A stretch of 64,000 nt of DNA from positions 117,501 to 181,500 of the forward strand of contig CAZKXI010000005.1 of assembly GCA_964556755.1 (NCBI GenBank). The letters run 5' to 3'. Positions 8,165-17,905 of this stretch are shown here, piece after piece. Origin of the DNA: UBA4085 sp964556755. GTDB taxonomy: Bacteria > Acidobacteriota > Aminicenantia > Aminicenantales > UBA4085. The notes below the pieces were generated by a model, which did not search any database, had not been told where the DNA came from, and saw only the letters and a list, made by a program, of their open reading frames with translations. Both the position numbers and the translations under genes were made by a program. Numbering within the stretch: position 1 is the stretch's first letter; each line of letters opens with the position of its first letter.

Positions 8165-9426
8165 CGGGCGCCTCCCGCAACCGGGGTCACGCCCTGACGG
8201 GCGAGATCGAAGAAGACCTCGCCTTCGATGATCGTCAGCAGGCACTTGGCGGTGCTGTCCAGGGGGTACTTGTCGAAGACGGCCACGTCGCCGTCCTTGC
8301 CGGCCTCCAGGCTGCCGATGCGGCTCTCCATCTCCAGGGCCTTGGCCGCGTTGATGGTGAACATACGCAGGACGACATCGTCGGGCAGGTCGTTGTACTT
8401 CTGGACCTTGGCCGCGTTGAGGTAGAGATAGCGGCCCTCGTCGGGGCTGTCGGAGTTGATGACCACGTTGACCCCGGCCCGGTGGAGGATCTCGAAGCCG
8501 TAGGGGCAGCCGTCGTAGGCCTCCTCCTTGAATCCCCACCAGTCCGTCCAGCCGCCGGCGGTGGCGCCGCTGCGGGCGATGACGTCGGCCACCTTATACC
8601 CATCGACGCAATGGCTGATCTGGGAGCAGACGACGCCGAACTCCCGGCACAGGCCGAGGAACCAGACGATCTCGTCGGACCGGTAGATGTGGCAGTCGAC
8701 GGTCATCTTGCCTTCCAGGACCTGCTTGAGGGTTTCCAGCTTGTCGTCCCGGTCCGGGGGCTTGGCCTCGGCCCGGCCCGAGGCGACGGCCTTGTCGTAG
8801 GCCTCCCATTTGGCCTTGTACTCCCGGGCGTCCGTGAAGCCCTTGCGGACGACATAGGCCGTGCCCAGCCGGGTCGAGGGCGTCTTGTTCTGCCCGCCGT
8901 AGAAGCGCTTGGGGTTCTCGCCCAGGGCCATCTTCAGCTGCGGCCGGATGCCCCGGACCAGGAGATCCTCCAGGGGCCGGGCGTACTTGAGCTTGAGGAC
9001 GGCGTTGACCGCGCCGAAGACGTTGGCGCTGCCGTGCATCGCCTTGACCGTGGTCACGCCGCCGGAAAGCGTGGTCAGGATCGAGGGATGGTCGGGGACG
9101 AGAACATCCTGCATCCAAAGGTGCGGGGTGGACGGATCGGTCGCCTCGTTGACGTCGCTGCCGTCCATGGCGATATGGGTATGGGTGTCGATCAGGCCGG
9201 GCAAGATGAAGCGGCCCGTCGTATCGACGACCTTGACGCCGGCCGGAACGGCCACGTCGCGGCCGACGGCGGTGATCTTGCCTCTTTGGATCAGGACGGT
9301 CCCGTTCTCGATGACGCCGCGGGTGACCGTCAGGACGGTGCCCCCGCGCAGGGCCAGGTCCTGGGCCGGCAGCGCCGGAGCCAGGAGGAGCAGGGCGAGG
9401 AATGCGGATCCGAGCCGATGATGCAT
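8161..9426 (-). CDS. Secreted amidohydrolase (imidazolonepropionase-like)
   Basis: A 421-residue metal-dependent hydrolase with an N-terminal signal peptide (GSAFLALLLLAPALPAQ). The HxH pair is intact in LIDTHTHIAMDG, and further ligand candidates lie in VDCHIYRSDE, QISHCVDG and NSDSPDEG. The C-terminal beta segment ends SLEAGKDGDVAVFD. Family members hydrolyse cyclic amides or dipeptides in the periplasm; the substrate is not readable here. The ATG at 9426 has GGAGG 5 bases upstream. It is the first gene of an overlapping operon with the HxH-less paralogue and exonuclease III. Confidence 0.87.
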   Translation of the reverse strand: MHHRLGSAFLALLLLAPALPAQDLALRGGTVLTVTRGVIENGTVLIQRGKITAVGRDVAVPAGVKVVDTTGRFILPGLIDTHTHIAMDGSDVNEATDPSTPHLWMQDVLVPDHPSILTTLSGGVTTVKAMHGSANVFGAVNAVLKLKYARPLEDLLVRGIRPQLKMALGENPKRFYGGQNKTPSTRLGTAYVVRKGFTDAREYKAKWEAYDKAVASGRAEAKPPDRDDKLETLKQVLEGKMTVDCHIYRSDEIVWFLGLCREFGVVCSQISHCVDGYKVADVIARSGATAGGWTDWWGFKEEAYDGCPYGFEILHRAGVNVVINSDSPDEGRYLYLNAAKVQKYNDLPDDVVLRMFTINAAKALEMESRIGSLEAGKDGDVAVFDKYPLDSTAKCLLTIIEGEVFFDLARQGVTPVAGGAR

Positions 9427-9542
9427 ACGGGCCTCCGGAAGCGATCGGATTCCGGAATTATCCCGAGCCGAGGCTCCCGCGTCAATCGCTTTCGGCGCTT
9501 GCCAAAGCCGCCCCGAACATGACACATTAGGGGCCGGATCCC

Positions 9543-10130
9543 ATGAGCGGCTTTCTCGTCTTCGACTGCGAGACCACGGGGCTGCCCGTCCGCCGCAATA
9601 TCTCCTACCGGGACGTCGATGGCTGGCCGCGCCTGGTCCAGCTGGCTTGGGCGGTCTTCGATCCTTGGGGCCGGCTTGAGGGCGCGCGGAGCCGCATCGT
9701 CCGGCCGCAGGGCTTCGTCATCCCCGAGGCTTCGGCCCTTATTCACGGCATCAGCCAGGAGCGGGCCCTCGCGGAAGGGGAGCCGGCGTCCGATGTCTTG
9801 GCGGCTTTCGTCCGCGACTTGGACGAGCCGCTCGACGCGATCATCGCCCACAATCTGGATTACGATCGGAGCGTCACCGGAGCCGAGCTTCTGCGAGCCG
9901 GCCTGGAGAGCCGCCTCTTCGACCGGCCGGGCTACTGCACCATGAAGGGGACGACCGACTTGGTCCGCCTGCCCGGGCCTTACGGCTTCAAATGGCCGAA
10001 GCTGGACGAGCTGCACGCCTTTCTCTTCGGCGCCTCCTACGAGGGCGCCCACGACGCGGCCCGCGATGTGGAGGCCTGCGCCCGCTGCTTCTTCGAGCTC
10101 CGCCGGCGGGGGCACATCCCCTGCCCCTGA
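9543..10130 (+). CDS. 3'-5' exonuclease, DnaQ/DEDD superfamily
   Basis: A 195-residue single-domain exonuclease. The DEDDh residues are visible: FDCETTGL (DxE), AHNLDYDR (Asp) and HDAARDVEA (His then Asp). The fold is that of the DNA polymerase III epsilon proofreading subunit, but the gene stands alone and lacks a C-terminal polymerase-binding extension. It could act as a proofreading or general DNA/RNA trimming nuclease. It is divergent from the amidohydrolase operon and convergent with the next gene. Confidence 0.85.
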   Translation: MSGFLVFDCETTGLPVRRNISYRDVDGWPRLVQLAWAVFDPWGRLEGARSRIVRPQGFVIPEASALIHGISQERALAEGEPASDVLAAFVRDLDEPLDAIIAHNLDYDRSVTGAELLRAGLESRLFDRPGYCTMKGTTDLVRLPGPYGFKWPKLDELHAFLFGASYEGAHDAARDVEACARCFFELRRRGHIPCP

Positions 10131-10139
10131 TCCTCTCCC

Positions 10140-11609
10140 TTAGTCCACGACCGTGAAGTCGGTCCACTTGCCGGCCAGGAGCCGGTTGTTGGGGCCCCGG
10201 ACTTCGACCGTGATCTGGAAAGATCCGGTCCGGGGCATCTTCACGTCGATGACCGGGAAGGTGTAGCTGCCTTGATCCCGCAGAGCGATGGAATCCGCCC
10301 GGCCGAGGGCGTTCGTCGTGCCTCGCTCCAGGACGACGGCCTTGAAGACGGCGCCCGGGGCGGCGATCTTCTCGTAGCGGATCGTGACGAAGATGGGGGC
10401 GATCTCGTTGAGCTTCAAGGAGCCGGACGGCTTCCGGATCTCCGTGATCTCGGCCGTCATGTCCGACGGCTTCCAGGCCGGCGCGGCGGGTCCAGAAGCG
10501 ACCTGAAGGGAGAGGCGCTTGGTATAGTATGTGTTGTATTCTCCCGGGACGTCGATTCGGGGCAGCCGGATCGCGACGTCCAGGTCCCAGGTCCCGGGCC
10601 CCGGCGCGGACAGGGTGACGGGCCCGAAGTCGTAGGTGCCGTTGCCTCTGAGCGGATGCGATTCCAGCCAGGCATTGGGGATATCCTTCCCGGTGGCCGC
10701 GTCGATGAAGAGGACCGTGGCCGTGGTGCCCGCGGGGAAGCTCTTGTAGTCGAAAGAGACGTCGAAGCGGACCTTCTCGCCCGGGCCGACCGTCTCCGGG
10801 GGCTTGGGGTAGCCGACCCGGACCGGGCCCAGCACGCGCGTCGGCGCGTCGACGACCTCGACCTCGAAATCGAGCGGCTCGGCGACGAAGCCTTCGGTCT
10901 TGGCCTTGGCCTGCAGCTTCCAGCGCCCGGGCTGGTCGAAGACGATCTTCTGCGGCTCCGAGACGTAGCGGCTCGATCCGGACATCTGGGGCGACCGCCA
11001 GGACCAGTAGCCCGTCCCGCCCTCGACGGCCTGGATCGAGCAGAACAGGTCCGTCTGCGGGAGCATGCTGACGCATTGGACGGTCATGCGGATCGGGATC
11101 TGCTCTCCGACCTGGACGGTCTCCGGCGGCTTGGGCGCGTCGACGGACAGGACCTCCAGCCTGGTCCGGGGGATCATCTTGATCTTGAGCGTCGCGTCGG
11201 CCATGAAGTGCTGGGACTTGCGGTCCCGGGTCCTCGAGTATCCGTCGACGATGATCTGGTTCTCGGGGAAGATCTCCGTCCCGAAGGCGACCGTGAACGT
11301 CGTGTCGAGCCGGCCGGTGCATTTCTTATGTCCCGGCGTCCGGCAGGGGTCCTGCTCGCTCACGCTGTTGTTGATGGAGACATTCCTATCCTCGAAGGGC
11401 GCGGTCAGCCGGATGCCGACGATCTTGTCGGAGTCCACGTCGGTGTAGCTGAAGATCACCCGAACTTCGAAGGAATTGCCGGCGATCGCGGTGTTCTCGG
11501 TCAGGCTTGTGGTGACGGACAAGCTGCCCCTCTCTTGGGCGATAGATGCGGCCGCGAGTCCGAGAAGTCCCACGATGAGCGCCAGCGGGCTTGCGAGGCG
11601 TCGGCTCAT
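10140..11609 (-). CDS. Secreted beta-sandwich (Ig-like) protein, unknown function
   Basis: A 489-residue protein with a signal peptide (SPLALIVGLLGLAAASIAQ) and no membrane segment afterwards. The rest is beta-rich with about four repeated immunoglobulin-like units. Two linkers repeat the pattern PKPPETV (about residues 175 and 280), and units end in phrases such as FEVEVVD and FTVVD. A Cys pair near the N-terminus (DPCRTPGHKKC) and another in the second unit could form disulfides. No catalytic motif is seen. I chose ATG 11609 after GGGAGGG; an in-frame ATG lies four codons earlier. A periplasmic or surface adhesive or scaffold role is a guess. Confidence 0.7.
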   Translation of the reverse strand: MSRRLASPLALIVGLLGLAAASIAQERGSLSVTTSLTENTAIAGNSFEVRVIFSYTDVDSDKIVGIRLTAPFEDRNVSINNSVSEQDPCRTPGHKKCTGRLDTTFTVAFGTEIFPENQIIVDGYSRTRDRKSQHFMADATLKIKMIPRTRLEVLSVDAPKPPETVQVGEQIPIRMTVQCVSMLPQTDLFCSIQAVEGGTGYWSWRSPQMSGSSRYVSEPQKIVFDQPGRWKLQAKAKTEGFVAEPLDFEVEVVDAPTRVLGPVRVGYPKPPETVGPGEKVRFDVSFDYKSFPAGTTATVLFIDAATGKDIPNAWLESHPLRGNGTYDFGPVTLSAPGPGTWDLDVAIRLPRIDVPGEYNTYYTKRLSLQVASGPAAPAWKPSDMTAEITEIRKPSGSLKLNEIAPIFVTIRYEKIAAPGAVFKAVVLERGTTNALGRADSIALRDQGSYTFPVIDVKMPRTGSFQITVEVRGPNNRLLAGKWTDFTVVD

Positions 11610-11694
11610 GATCCCTCCCATCGAAACCCTTCGGATGGGCCAAGCATAGAGGGATGTTCGGCGCCTTGTCAAGGCGGCGACCGGCGGCAACGGC

Positions 11695-11723
11695 TTGACA
11701 GGGTGGCCAAAAGAGTCTAACTT
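11695..11723 (+). promoter_or_regulatory. Candidate promoter of the TonB-dependent receptor gene
   Basis: TTGACA (11695-11700), 17-base spacer and TAACTT (11718-11723) lie 32 bases before the ATG, which is preceded by GGAGG. The -35 is consensus and the -10 is weak. Confidence 0.45.
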
Positions 11724-11754
11724 TTCCGCATCTTTTTTCGGTCCGGAGGGATTC

Positions 11755-14490
11755 ATGAGAAGAGTCGTTTGCGCCGCCGCTTTGATCCTCGCGCTGGCCG
11801 GGGGCATCCCCGCCCTGGCCCAAGTTCGGGGCGACGTCACCGGGGCCGTCAAGAACGAAGCCGGCGCTCCGCTTTCGGGCGTCGAGGTCAAGATCAGCGG
11901 AGAGTTCCTGCCCGGCGGGCGGACGTTCACCACGACCGCCGACGGGGCCTTCCGCTTCCTCAGCCTGATCCCGGGCCGCTACGTCATCGAGGCCACGGCC
12001 CCCGGCATGATCTCGCTGCAGGACAAGTACGAGTTCACCGTGGCCCTGGGCAAGGCCGTCCAGGTGCCGATCGTCCTGGTGGCGGTCGGCAAGGAGACCC
12101 GCGAGATTACCGTCCGGGCCCCTTCCCCCGAGATCGACTTGAAGTCCACCCAGGTCGCCTCCAACTGGGAGAAGGAGACCGTGGAGAAGCTGCCCCTGGG
12201 CCGATCCTACTCCTCGCTCTTCCAGCTGGCCCCCGGTGTCGCCGACAACCGCGACTTCGCTCCCAACGCCGGCGGCAACAAGCAGGACAACGTCTTCCTG
12301 TTCGACGGCTCGAACATCACCAATCCGTTCTTCGGCACCCTGGGCGCCAACTTCTCCGAGATGGACATCGCCGAGTTCAGCATCACCCGGGGAGCCATCA
12401 GCGCCGAGTTCGGCCGGGCCGCCGGCATGGTCACCAACGCCATCACCAAGTCCGGCACCAACACGTTCAGCGGCTCGCTCCGCTTCGTGGCCGAGCCGGC
12501 CTCCTTCACCGCGCCCAGCAATGATCCGACCCTGGTCACCAAGTACAACCGCTATAACCCGGCCGTGTCGCTGAGCGGGCCGATCATCAAGGACAAGCTG
12601 TGGTTCTACGTCTCGGCCAACCTGCCGCGCTCGACCACGACGGGACGCATCAACAACCTGGGCCCTGTGCCCGACGCCCAGTCCGTCAACAACGAGCTGT
12701 TCTTCAAGCTCAGCGCCAACCCCCATCCCAACCACTTGATCGTCGCCAGCATCCGCAACGACGACTATAAGGACGAGAACGCCGGCGTCGGCGTCAACGA
12801 CCATCCCAACGTCTCGACCACGGGCGAGGGCCTCAACCGCATCCTCTTCCTGAGCTGGTCCTGGACGATCTCGCGCAACACCTTCTTCGAGGCCAAGTAC
12901 GACCACGTCATCAACGACTACTCCAGCGTGCCGAACATTGACCTGGGCTACCAGCCGACGTTCGACCCGAACAACCTGGATAGGATGGGCTACTTCCAGA
13001 CGGGCGGCTCCTACATCCTGGGCGGCGCCACCACGACCGGCCAGTACGTCGGAGCGGCCTCCGAGTACAATACCCAGAACTTCTTCCGCGACGAGCTGAA
13101 GCTGGTCCTGACCCAGTACGCCAGCTTCCTCGGCACCCAGCACATGTTCAAGGCCGGCTTCGGCTTCGATGACGGCGGCGAGTACCTCGAGCGCAAGGCT
13201 AATGGCTGGGGCTCGATCATCTACTACTCGGCCCTGTCCTCTTCCGTCGATCCGCTCAAGCGGCCGGGCTTCCGGGCCCGATACTACCCCGAGCAGGCGC
13301 CCCAGGATTCGCGGGGCCGGACCTATTCGATCTTCGCCCAGGACCAGATCAGCGTCGGCGACCGGCTGACCTTCACCCTGGGCGTGTTGGCCAACCGCGA
13401 CGAGTTCAGCGTCCAGACGGCCGGCGAGAAGCTGACCTTCCTGAAGCTCGATTTCGACAAGGAGATCCAGCCGCGCCTGGGGGTGGTCTTCATCCCCAGC
13501 CTCAAGCTGGGCGACAAGATCTACGCCAACTACGGCCGCTACAACAACATGGACAACCGCAGCCTGGCCCGGGCGGCGGCGCCGCTGCGGGTCTACCGGT
13601 CGGACGCCTTCTTCCTGACCGACGGGACGCTGCTGTCCGACACGCCGCAGGCCTCGGAGACGGGCAAGGTCATCCTGCCGGACCTCGATCCGACCTCGAC
13701 CGACGAGTTCGTCCTGGGCTACAGCCGGCCGCTGTTCAAGCACTGGACGATGGAAGTCTGGGGCCAGTACCGCAACGTGTCGCACGTCATCGAGGACTAC
13801 CCGACCACCAATGTCCTGACCTCGCCCGGCAAGTATGTCTACGGCAACCTGGACGGGGACCTCTATGACGTCGACGGCAACGTCGTCTTCGAGGGCGTGG
13901 TGGCCAAGCGCCAGTACACCGCCCTCAGCTTCGAGCTGAAGAAGGAGTGGTCCGACCGCTGGTCCCTGACCGCGATGTACACCTGGAGCAAGCTCTACGG
14001 CAACTGGGATCTGGACTACTCGTCCGGCGTGTCGCTGTTCTACGCCTCATCCTACATCCAGGACGCGCCCGGGCTCTATATCCAGGATCCCAACCGGACC
14101 GGCTACATGTCCGGCGACCGGACCCACGTCTTCAAGATGTTCGGGACCTGGGAGTTTCTGCCCCGGCTGACCGCGGGCGCCTACCTGCGGCTCCAGAGCG
14201 GCCGGCCTTGGGAGGCCCGGGGTCGCGACTACTACGGCAACTACTACATGTATCTCGAGCCCGCGGGCGCCAACCGGCTGAAGACGTGGACCAACCTCGA
14301 CTTCCAGCTGACCTACACCATCCCGCTGGGCGGCCGGTTCCAGGGCATCCTGGAGGCCCGGGTCATGAACGTCTTCGACACCCAGACGGTCATGTCCATC
14401 GACGTGCGGCAGGACCAGCCGACCTTCATGGACGCCACGTCCTACGCCGCGCCCCGCAAGTTCGCCCTGACCTTCTACGTGAACTTCTAA
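11755..14490 (+). CDS. TonB-dependent receptor with N-terminal carboxypeptidase-regulatory-like domain
   Basis: A 911-residue outer-membrane protein. It has a signal peptide (VCAAALILALAGGIPALAQ) and a beta-sandwich carboxypeptidase-regulatory-like domain (about residues 23-105; GAVKNEAGAPLSGVEVKISG, then DGAFRFLSLIPGRYVIEA). A plug domain follows with LFDGSNITNP and EFSITRGAISAEFGRAAG, then a long 22-strand-type barrel rich in aromatic pairs that ends in FALTFYVNF, a C-terminal Phe typical of BAM substrates. Such receptors in Acidobacteriota and Bacteroidota import oligosaccharides or peptides. GGAGG lies 5 bases before the ATG. It faces the convergent S9 peptidase gene and a terminator separates them. 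Confidence 0.9.
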   Translation: MRRVVCAAALILALAGGIPALAQVRGDVTGAVKNEAGAPLSGVEVKISGEFLPGGRTFTTTADGAFRFLSLIPGRYVIEATAPGMISLQDKYEFTVALGKAVQVPIVLVAVGKETREITVRAPSPEIDLKSTQVASNWEKETVEKLPLGRSYSSLFQLAPGVADNRDFAPNAGGNKQDNVFLFDGSNITNPFFGTLGANFSEMDIAEFSITRGAISAEFGRAAGMVTNAITKSGTNTFSGSLRFVAEPASFTAPSNDPTLVTKYNRYNPAVSLSGPIIKDKLWFYVSANLPRSTTTGRINNLGPVPDAQSVNNELFFKLSANPHPNHLIVASIRNDDYKDENAGVGVNDHPNVSTTGEGLNRILFLSWSWTISRNTFFEAKYDHVINDYSSVPNIDLGYQPTFDPNNLDRMGYFQTGGSYILGGATTTGQYVGAASEYNTQNFFRDELKLVLTQYASFLGTQHMFKAGFGFDDGGEYLERKANGWGSIIYYSALSSSVDPLKRPGFRARYYPEQAPQDSRGRTYSIFAQDQISVGDRLTFTLGVLANRDEFSVQTAGEKLTFLKLDFDKEIQPRLGVVFIPSLKLGDKIYANYGRYNNMDNRSLARAAAPLRVYRSDAFFLTDGTLLSDTPQASETGKVILPDLDPTSTDEFVLGYSRPLFKHWTMEVWGQYRNVSHVIEDYPTTNVLTSPGKYVYGNLDGDLYDVDGNVVFEGVVAKRQYTALSFELKKEWSDRWSLTAMYTWSKLYGNWDLDYSSGVSLFYASSYIQDAPGLYIQDPNRTGYMSGDRTHVFKMFGTWEFLPRLTAGAYLRLQSGRPWEARGRDYYGNYYMYLEPAGANRLKTWTNLDFQLTYTIPLGGRFQGILEARVMNVFDTQTVMSIDVRQDQPTFMDATSYAAPRKFALTFYVNF

Positions 14491-14512
14491 GCGGGAGTTC
14501 GTTCGTCTATCC

Positions 14513-14556
14513 GGGGCGGGCGGGCCCCTCTTGAGGGGGGCTGCCCGCCCCTTTTT
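14513..14556 (+). terminator. Intrinsic terminator after the TonB receptor gene
   Basis: Perfect 9-bp stem GGGGCGGGC (14513-14521) / GCCCGCCCC (14543-14551) with an inner GGGCCCC-type extension, followed by five T (14552-14556). Confidence 0.85.
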
Positions 14557-14692
14557 CGTTTCTGCGGCGATATCCGGGACGGACGGCTCGGGGGATGCTC
14601 TCGGGGCGAGGGCCCAGGGCCCGCGTTCAGTCCGTGGCAGCTGATTCCCAGGCTCGTCTATCGGCGGGCTCGAGTCGCTCCCCCGGGGCCGG

Positions 14693-16729
14693 TCACTTCA
14701 GCCAGGCGGCCAGCCAGTCCAGCTTGGTCTTCCACCACAGCTCGGCGTTCTGGGGCTTGCTGACGAAGTGGTCCTCGTCGGGGAAATAGAGCAGCTTGGA
14801 CGGCACCTTCATCCGCTGCAGGGAGGAGAAGAGCTGCAAGCCCTGCTCCAAGGGCACTCTCAGGTCGTTCTGGCTGTGGATGACCAGGGTCGGGGTCCGG
14901 AAATTCTTGATGTAGTAGCTGGGCGACCACTTGGTGTACTGCTCGGGGTTGGTCCAGGGCGTGCCCTGCTGCTCCCACTCCGGGAACCACAGCTCCTCGG
15001 TCGATCCCCACATCGAGCGCAGGTCGAAGACGCCGTCGTGCGAGATGAGGCCCTTGAAGGCGTCGGTCTGGCCCAGGATCCAGTTGATGAGGTAGCCGCC
15101 GTAGGAGGCCCCGGCGGCGCCGGCCACGGTCTTGGAGATGAAGGGATAGGTCGCCCGCAGGTAGGCCAGGCCCTTCATGATGTCCTGGTAGGGCTTGCCG
15201 CCCCAGTCGCCGACGATGGCGTCGGAGAAAGCCTGGCCGTAGCCGGCCGAGGCATGGAAGTTGATCTCGGCCACGACCCAGCCGCGGGCCGCGTACATCT
15301 GGGTGTTCCAGCGGTAGTGGAACTCGTCCTTCCAGGGGCCGTGCGGGCCGCCGTGGATGAGCATGACCAGGGGGTAGACCTTCTTGGCGTCGAAGGCCGG
15401 CGGCTTGAGCAGCCAGCCATGGACCTTGTCCTTGCCGGCGCCCTCGAACCAGAACTCCTCGGCCGGATTCATCTCCAGCCCGGCCAGAAGCTCCTTGTTG
15501 GTCTCGGTGATCCGGCGCCAGGCGGCCGCGGCCGCGTCGAAGGCCCAGACGTCCGCCGGCCGGTCCATGGCCTGCTCGAGCATGACGAAGGTCTTGCCGT
15601 CGGGCAGGAGGCTGAGGGCCGAGAACGTCCGGCCGCCCATGATCCGCTCGACCTTGCCCCCGGGAATGGCGACCTTGTAGAGGGCGTTGCGGCCCTTCTC
15701 GTCGGCGGTGAAGTAGACGGCCGTGGAGTCGGAGGACCAGACCGTCTCGTCCACCGACACGTCCACGGCCTTGGTCAGGTTGACGGCGGTCTTGGCCGAC
15801 CGGTCGTAGAGCACGAGGTCCAGCTTGTCGGACTCGTAGCCCGGGCGGGCCATGGCCTTGTAGGCCAGGTACTTGCCGTCGGGGGAGTAGCTGGGCTGGT
15901 TGTCGTTGGCCTTGTTCGCGGTGATGGCGACGGCCGGGCCGCCCGAGGCGGGAGCGACAAAGACGTCGTTGTTGGTCCCGATGCCCATCTTGAGCTCGGG
16001 ATCGACGTTGCGGACGAAGGCGACTTCCTTGCCGTCGGGCGAGAGGGCGTAGTCGAGGTGGCCGCCCAGATCGAGCGGGGGGGCGTCGTAGTCGCCGGTC
16101 GTGACGTCCACGGCCTGGCCGCCCGTGGCGGGGGCCACGAAGACGTGGCTGCGGGTGCCGTCGCTCCAGGCGTTCCAATAGCGGTGGAAGAGGGTCTCGT
16201 AGATGCGGCCCTTGACCTTGCTCTTCTCCGCCGCTTCCATCATCTTCTTGTTGGACTCGTCGTCGGCCGCCCCGGGAAAGACCGAGGAGGCGAAGGCGAT
16301 GCTTTGGCCGTCGGCGGACCAGACGACGCCGGTGGCGCCGCCCGAGAGGCTGGTGGCCTGCCAGGGCTCGCCGCCGTCCAGGCTGATCATCCAAACCTGG
16401 GGCGAGCCGGCGCGGGTGGAGATGAAGGCCAGCTTCCGGCCGTCGGGAGACCAGCGGGGCGTGTTGTCCCCGCCGGGAGCCGTGGTCAGGCGTCTCGGCT
16501 CGCCGCCGGTCGCGGGGACCAGCCAGATGTCGCTGTTGCTGCGGTTGGCCTCCTTGTCCATGACCGTGACGACGTAGGCGATCCACTTGCCGTCGGGTGA
16601 CGGCTGGGGATCGGTCACCCGCTGGATCCTGATGAAGTCGTCGAAGGTCAGGGGCTTACCGGCCTGGGCCAGGGCCAAGGACGCGGCCAGCGCCAAGCCT
16701 AGGATAACGAGTGGGATGCGCTTTCTCAT
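14693..16729 (-). CDS. S9-family prolyl oligopeptidase / acylaminoacyl-peptidase, secreted
   Basis: A 678-residue serine peptidase with a signal peptide (IPLVILGLALAASLALAQA). The N-terminal beta-propeller shows repeated WSPDGR/YSPDGKYLA blades; the C-terminal alpha/beta hydrolase has the GASYGG nucleophile elbow, Asp in VIHSQNDLRVP and His in DEDHFVSKP. It removes short or acylated peptides outside the cytoplasm, which fits the D-aminoacylase and TonB receptor nearby. The ATG has GGAG 4 bases upstream. A TATAAT -10 (16769-16764) lies at the edge of the palindromic element, whose left arm would hold the -35. Confidence 0.93.
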   Translation of the reverse strand: MRKRIPLVILGLALAASLALAQAGKPLTFDDFIRIQRVTDPQPSPDGKWIAYVVTVMDKEANRSNSDIWLVPATGGEPRRLTTAPGGDNTPRWSPDGRKLAFISTRAGSPQVWMISLDGGEPWQATSLSGGATGVVWSADGQSIAFASSVFPGAADDESNKKMMEAAEKSKVKGRIYETLFHRYWNAWSDGTRSHVFVAPATGGQAVDVTTGDYDAPPLDLGGHLDYALSPDGKEVAFVRNVDPELKMGIGTNNDVFVAPASGGPAVAITANKANDNQPSYSPDGKYLAYKAMARPGYESDKLDLVLYDRSAKTAVNLTKAVDVSVDETVWSSDSTAVYFTADEKGRNALYKVAIPGGKVERIMGGRTFSALSLLPDGKTFVMLEQAMDRPADVWAFDAAAAAWRRITETNKELLAGLEMNPAEEFWFEGAGKDKVHGWLLKPPAFDAKKVYPLVMLIHGGPHGPWKDEFHYRWNTQMYAARGWVVAEINFHASAGYGQAFSDAIVGDWGGKPYQDIMKGLAYLRATYPFISKTVAGAAGASYGGYLINWILGQTDAFKGLISHDGVFDLRSMWGSTEELWFPEWEQQGTPWTNPEQYTKWSPSYYIKNFRTPTLVIHSQNDLRVPLEQGLQLFSSLQRMKVPSKLLYFPDEDHFVSKPQNAELWWKTKLDWLAAWLK

Positions 16730-16780
16730 GGGGCTCCTCCGTGATGGGGCTGTCAGAGGCCCGATTATAGTCCAGACGGA

Positions 16781-16918
16781 AATAGGGGTACAGTATACGT
16801 AATTCCCGATTTCCTCTTCTGTGCCTTCGCGGCTCTTGACACGTCACGGCCCTAATTTTCTGTAGGGATTGGAAGCGTAAACAAAAAGTTCGGGAATTAT
16901 GTATGGTGTCCCCCAATT
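16781..16918. repeat. Palindromic element of the GGGGGACACC family, diverged copy
   Basis: The right arm (16880-16918) is base-for-base identical to the right arm at 50251-50289; it reads AACAAAAAGTTCGGGAATTA and ends in GGTGTCCCCCAATT. The left arm (16781-16816) is a diverged inverse that still keeps TAATTCCCGA. The loop contains TTGACAC. It lies between two divergent genes. Palindromes of this kind often accompany IS200-type or REP-associated tyrosine transposases; no transposase is in this window. Confidence 0.8.
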
Positions 16919-16975
16919 ATTGAACTCTGGGGGCGGAAAATCGTAGATTAGGGTGAACATCGAGGACTTACGCGC

Positions 16976-17905
16976 GTGACAGAGCCGACCGAGACCAACA
17001 TCGAGCTCAAGGGGCTTCGCTTCCGCTACGGGGCGGTCCAGGCCCTGGACGGGGTCGATCTGACCATCGGCGGCGGCGCCTGCGGCCTGCTGGGCCCCAA
17101 CGGCGCCGGCAAGAGCACCCTCCTGCGCATCCTCCTGGGCTTCCTCGTCCCCGACGCGGGCGAGGGCCGCGTCCTCGGCCGCGACATCCGCCGCGACCCC
17201 TTCGCCATCCGCCGCCTGGTCGGGTACATGCCGGAGGACGACTGCTTCCTGCCCGGCCTGGACGCCGTCTCCTTCACAGCCTACTTTGGCGAGCTGTCGG
17301 GCATGCCCCGCCGCGAGGCGATGAAGCGGGCCCATGACGTCCTCTTCTACGTCGGCTTGGGCGAGGCTCGCTACCGCCAGCTGGAGACCTACTCGGCCGG
17401 GATGCGCCAGCGGATCAAGCTGGCCCAGGCCCTGGTCCACGACCCTCAGCTCCTCTTCCTGGACGAGCCGACCGCCAACCTCGATCCCCGCGGCCGGGCC
17501 GAGGTCCTGGACTTGATCAAGGAGATATCCTCCCGCAAGGATATCAACGTCCTGATCTCCTCGCATGTCCTCTCCGACATCGAGGCGACCTGCACCGACG
17601 TCGTCATCCTCAACAAGGGCCGGGTGGCCGCCCAGGGAAAGCTGGAGGCGCTCAAGCAGGTCGACTTCAGCCTCTTCGAGCTGAAGGTCAAAGGCGAGGC
17701 CGATCCCTTCCTGGCCGCCTTGCGCCGGGTCCGCTGCCGGATCGAGGAGACCGAGGACGGGCTATACAAGCTCTACGTGCCGCCCGAGGTGGGCCGGGGC
17801 GGAGTCTTCCGGGCGGCCGCGGCCTCCGGGGTTCAGATCCGCCACTTCGTCCAGAGCCAGACCTCCCTGGAGGACCTCTTCGCCCGCACGGTGGGGGTGG
17901 ACTGA
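16976..17905 (+). CDS. ABC transporter ATP-binding protein
   Basis: A 309-residue ATPase of the ABC-2/drug-export type. Walker A GPNGAGKST (about 40-48), signature YSAGMRQRIK, Walker B LLFLDEPTANLDP and H-loop LISSHVLSDIE are all intact. The roughly 80-residue C-terminal extension after the nucleotide domain is typical of NodI/CcmA-like export ATPases. First gene of four overlapping genes (ATPase, permease, ATPase, permease). The GTG start has only a weak GAGG 10 bases upstream. The substrate is unknown. Confidence 0.88.
   Translation: MTEPTETNIELKGLRFRYGAVQALDGVDLTIGGGACGLLGPNGAGKSTLLRILLGFLVPDAGEGRVLGRDIRRDPFAIRRLVGYMPEDDCFLPGLDAVSFTAYFGELSGMPRREAMKRAHDVLFYVGLGEARYRQLETYSAGMRQRIKLAQALVHDPQLLFLDEPTANLDPRGRAEVLDLIKEISSRKDINVLISSHVLSDIEATCTDVVILNKGRVAAQGKLEALKQVDFSLFELKVKGEADPFLAALRRVRCRIEETEDGLYKLYVPPEVGRGGVFRAAAASGVQIRHFVQSQTSLEDLFARTVGVD

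Noticed and set aside
11386..13785. 799-codon open frame antisense to the TonB receptor gene
   Set aside because: Rich in Asp, Glu, Gly, Val and Leu in the pattern of a frame shadow in GC-rich DNA, with no ribosome-binding site or domain. The sense strand is clearly the gene.
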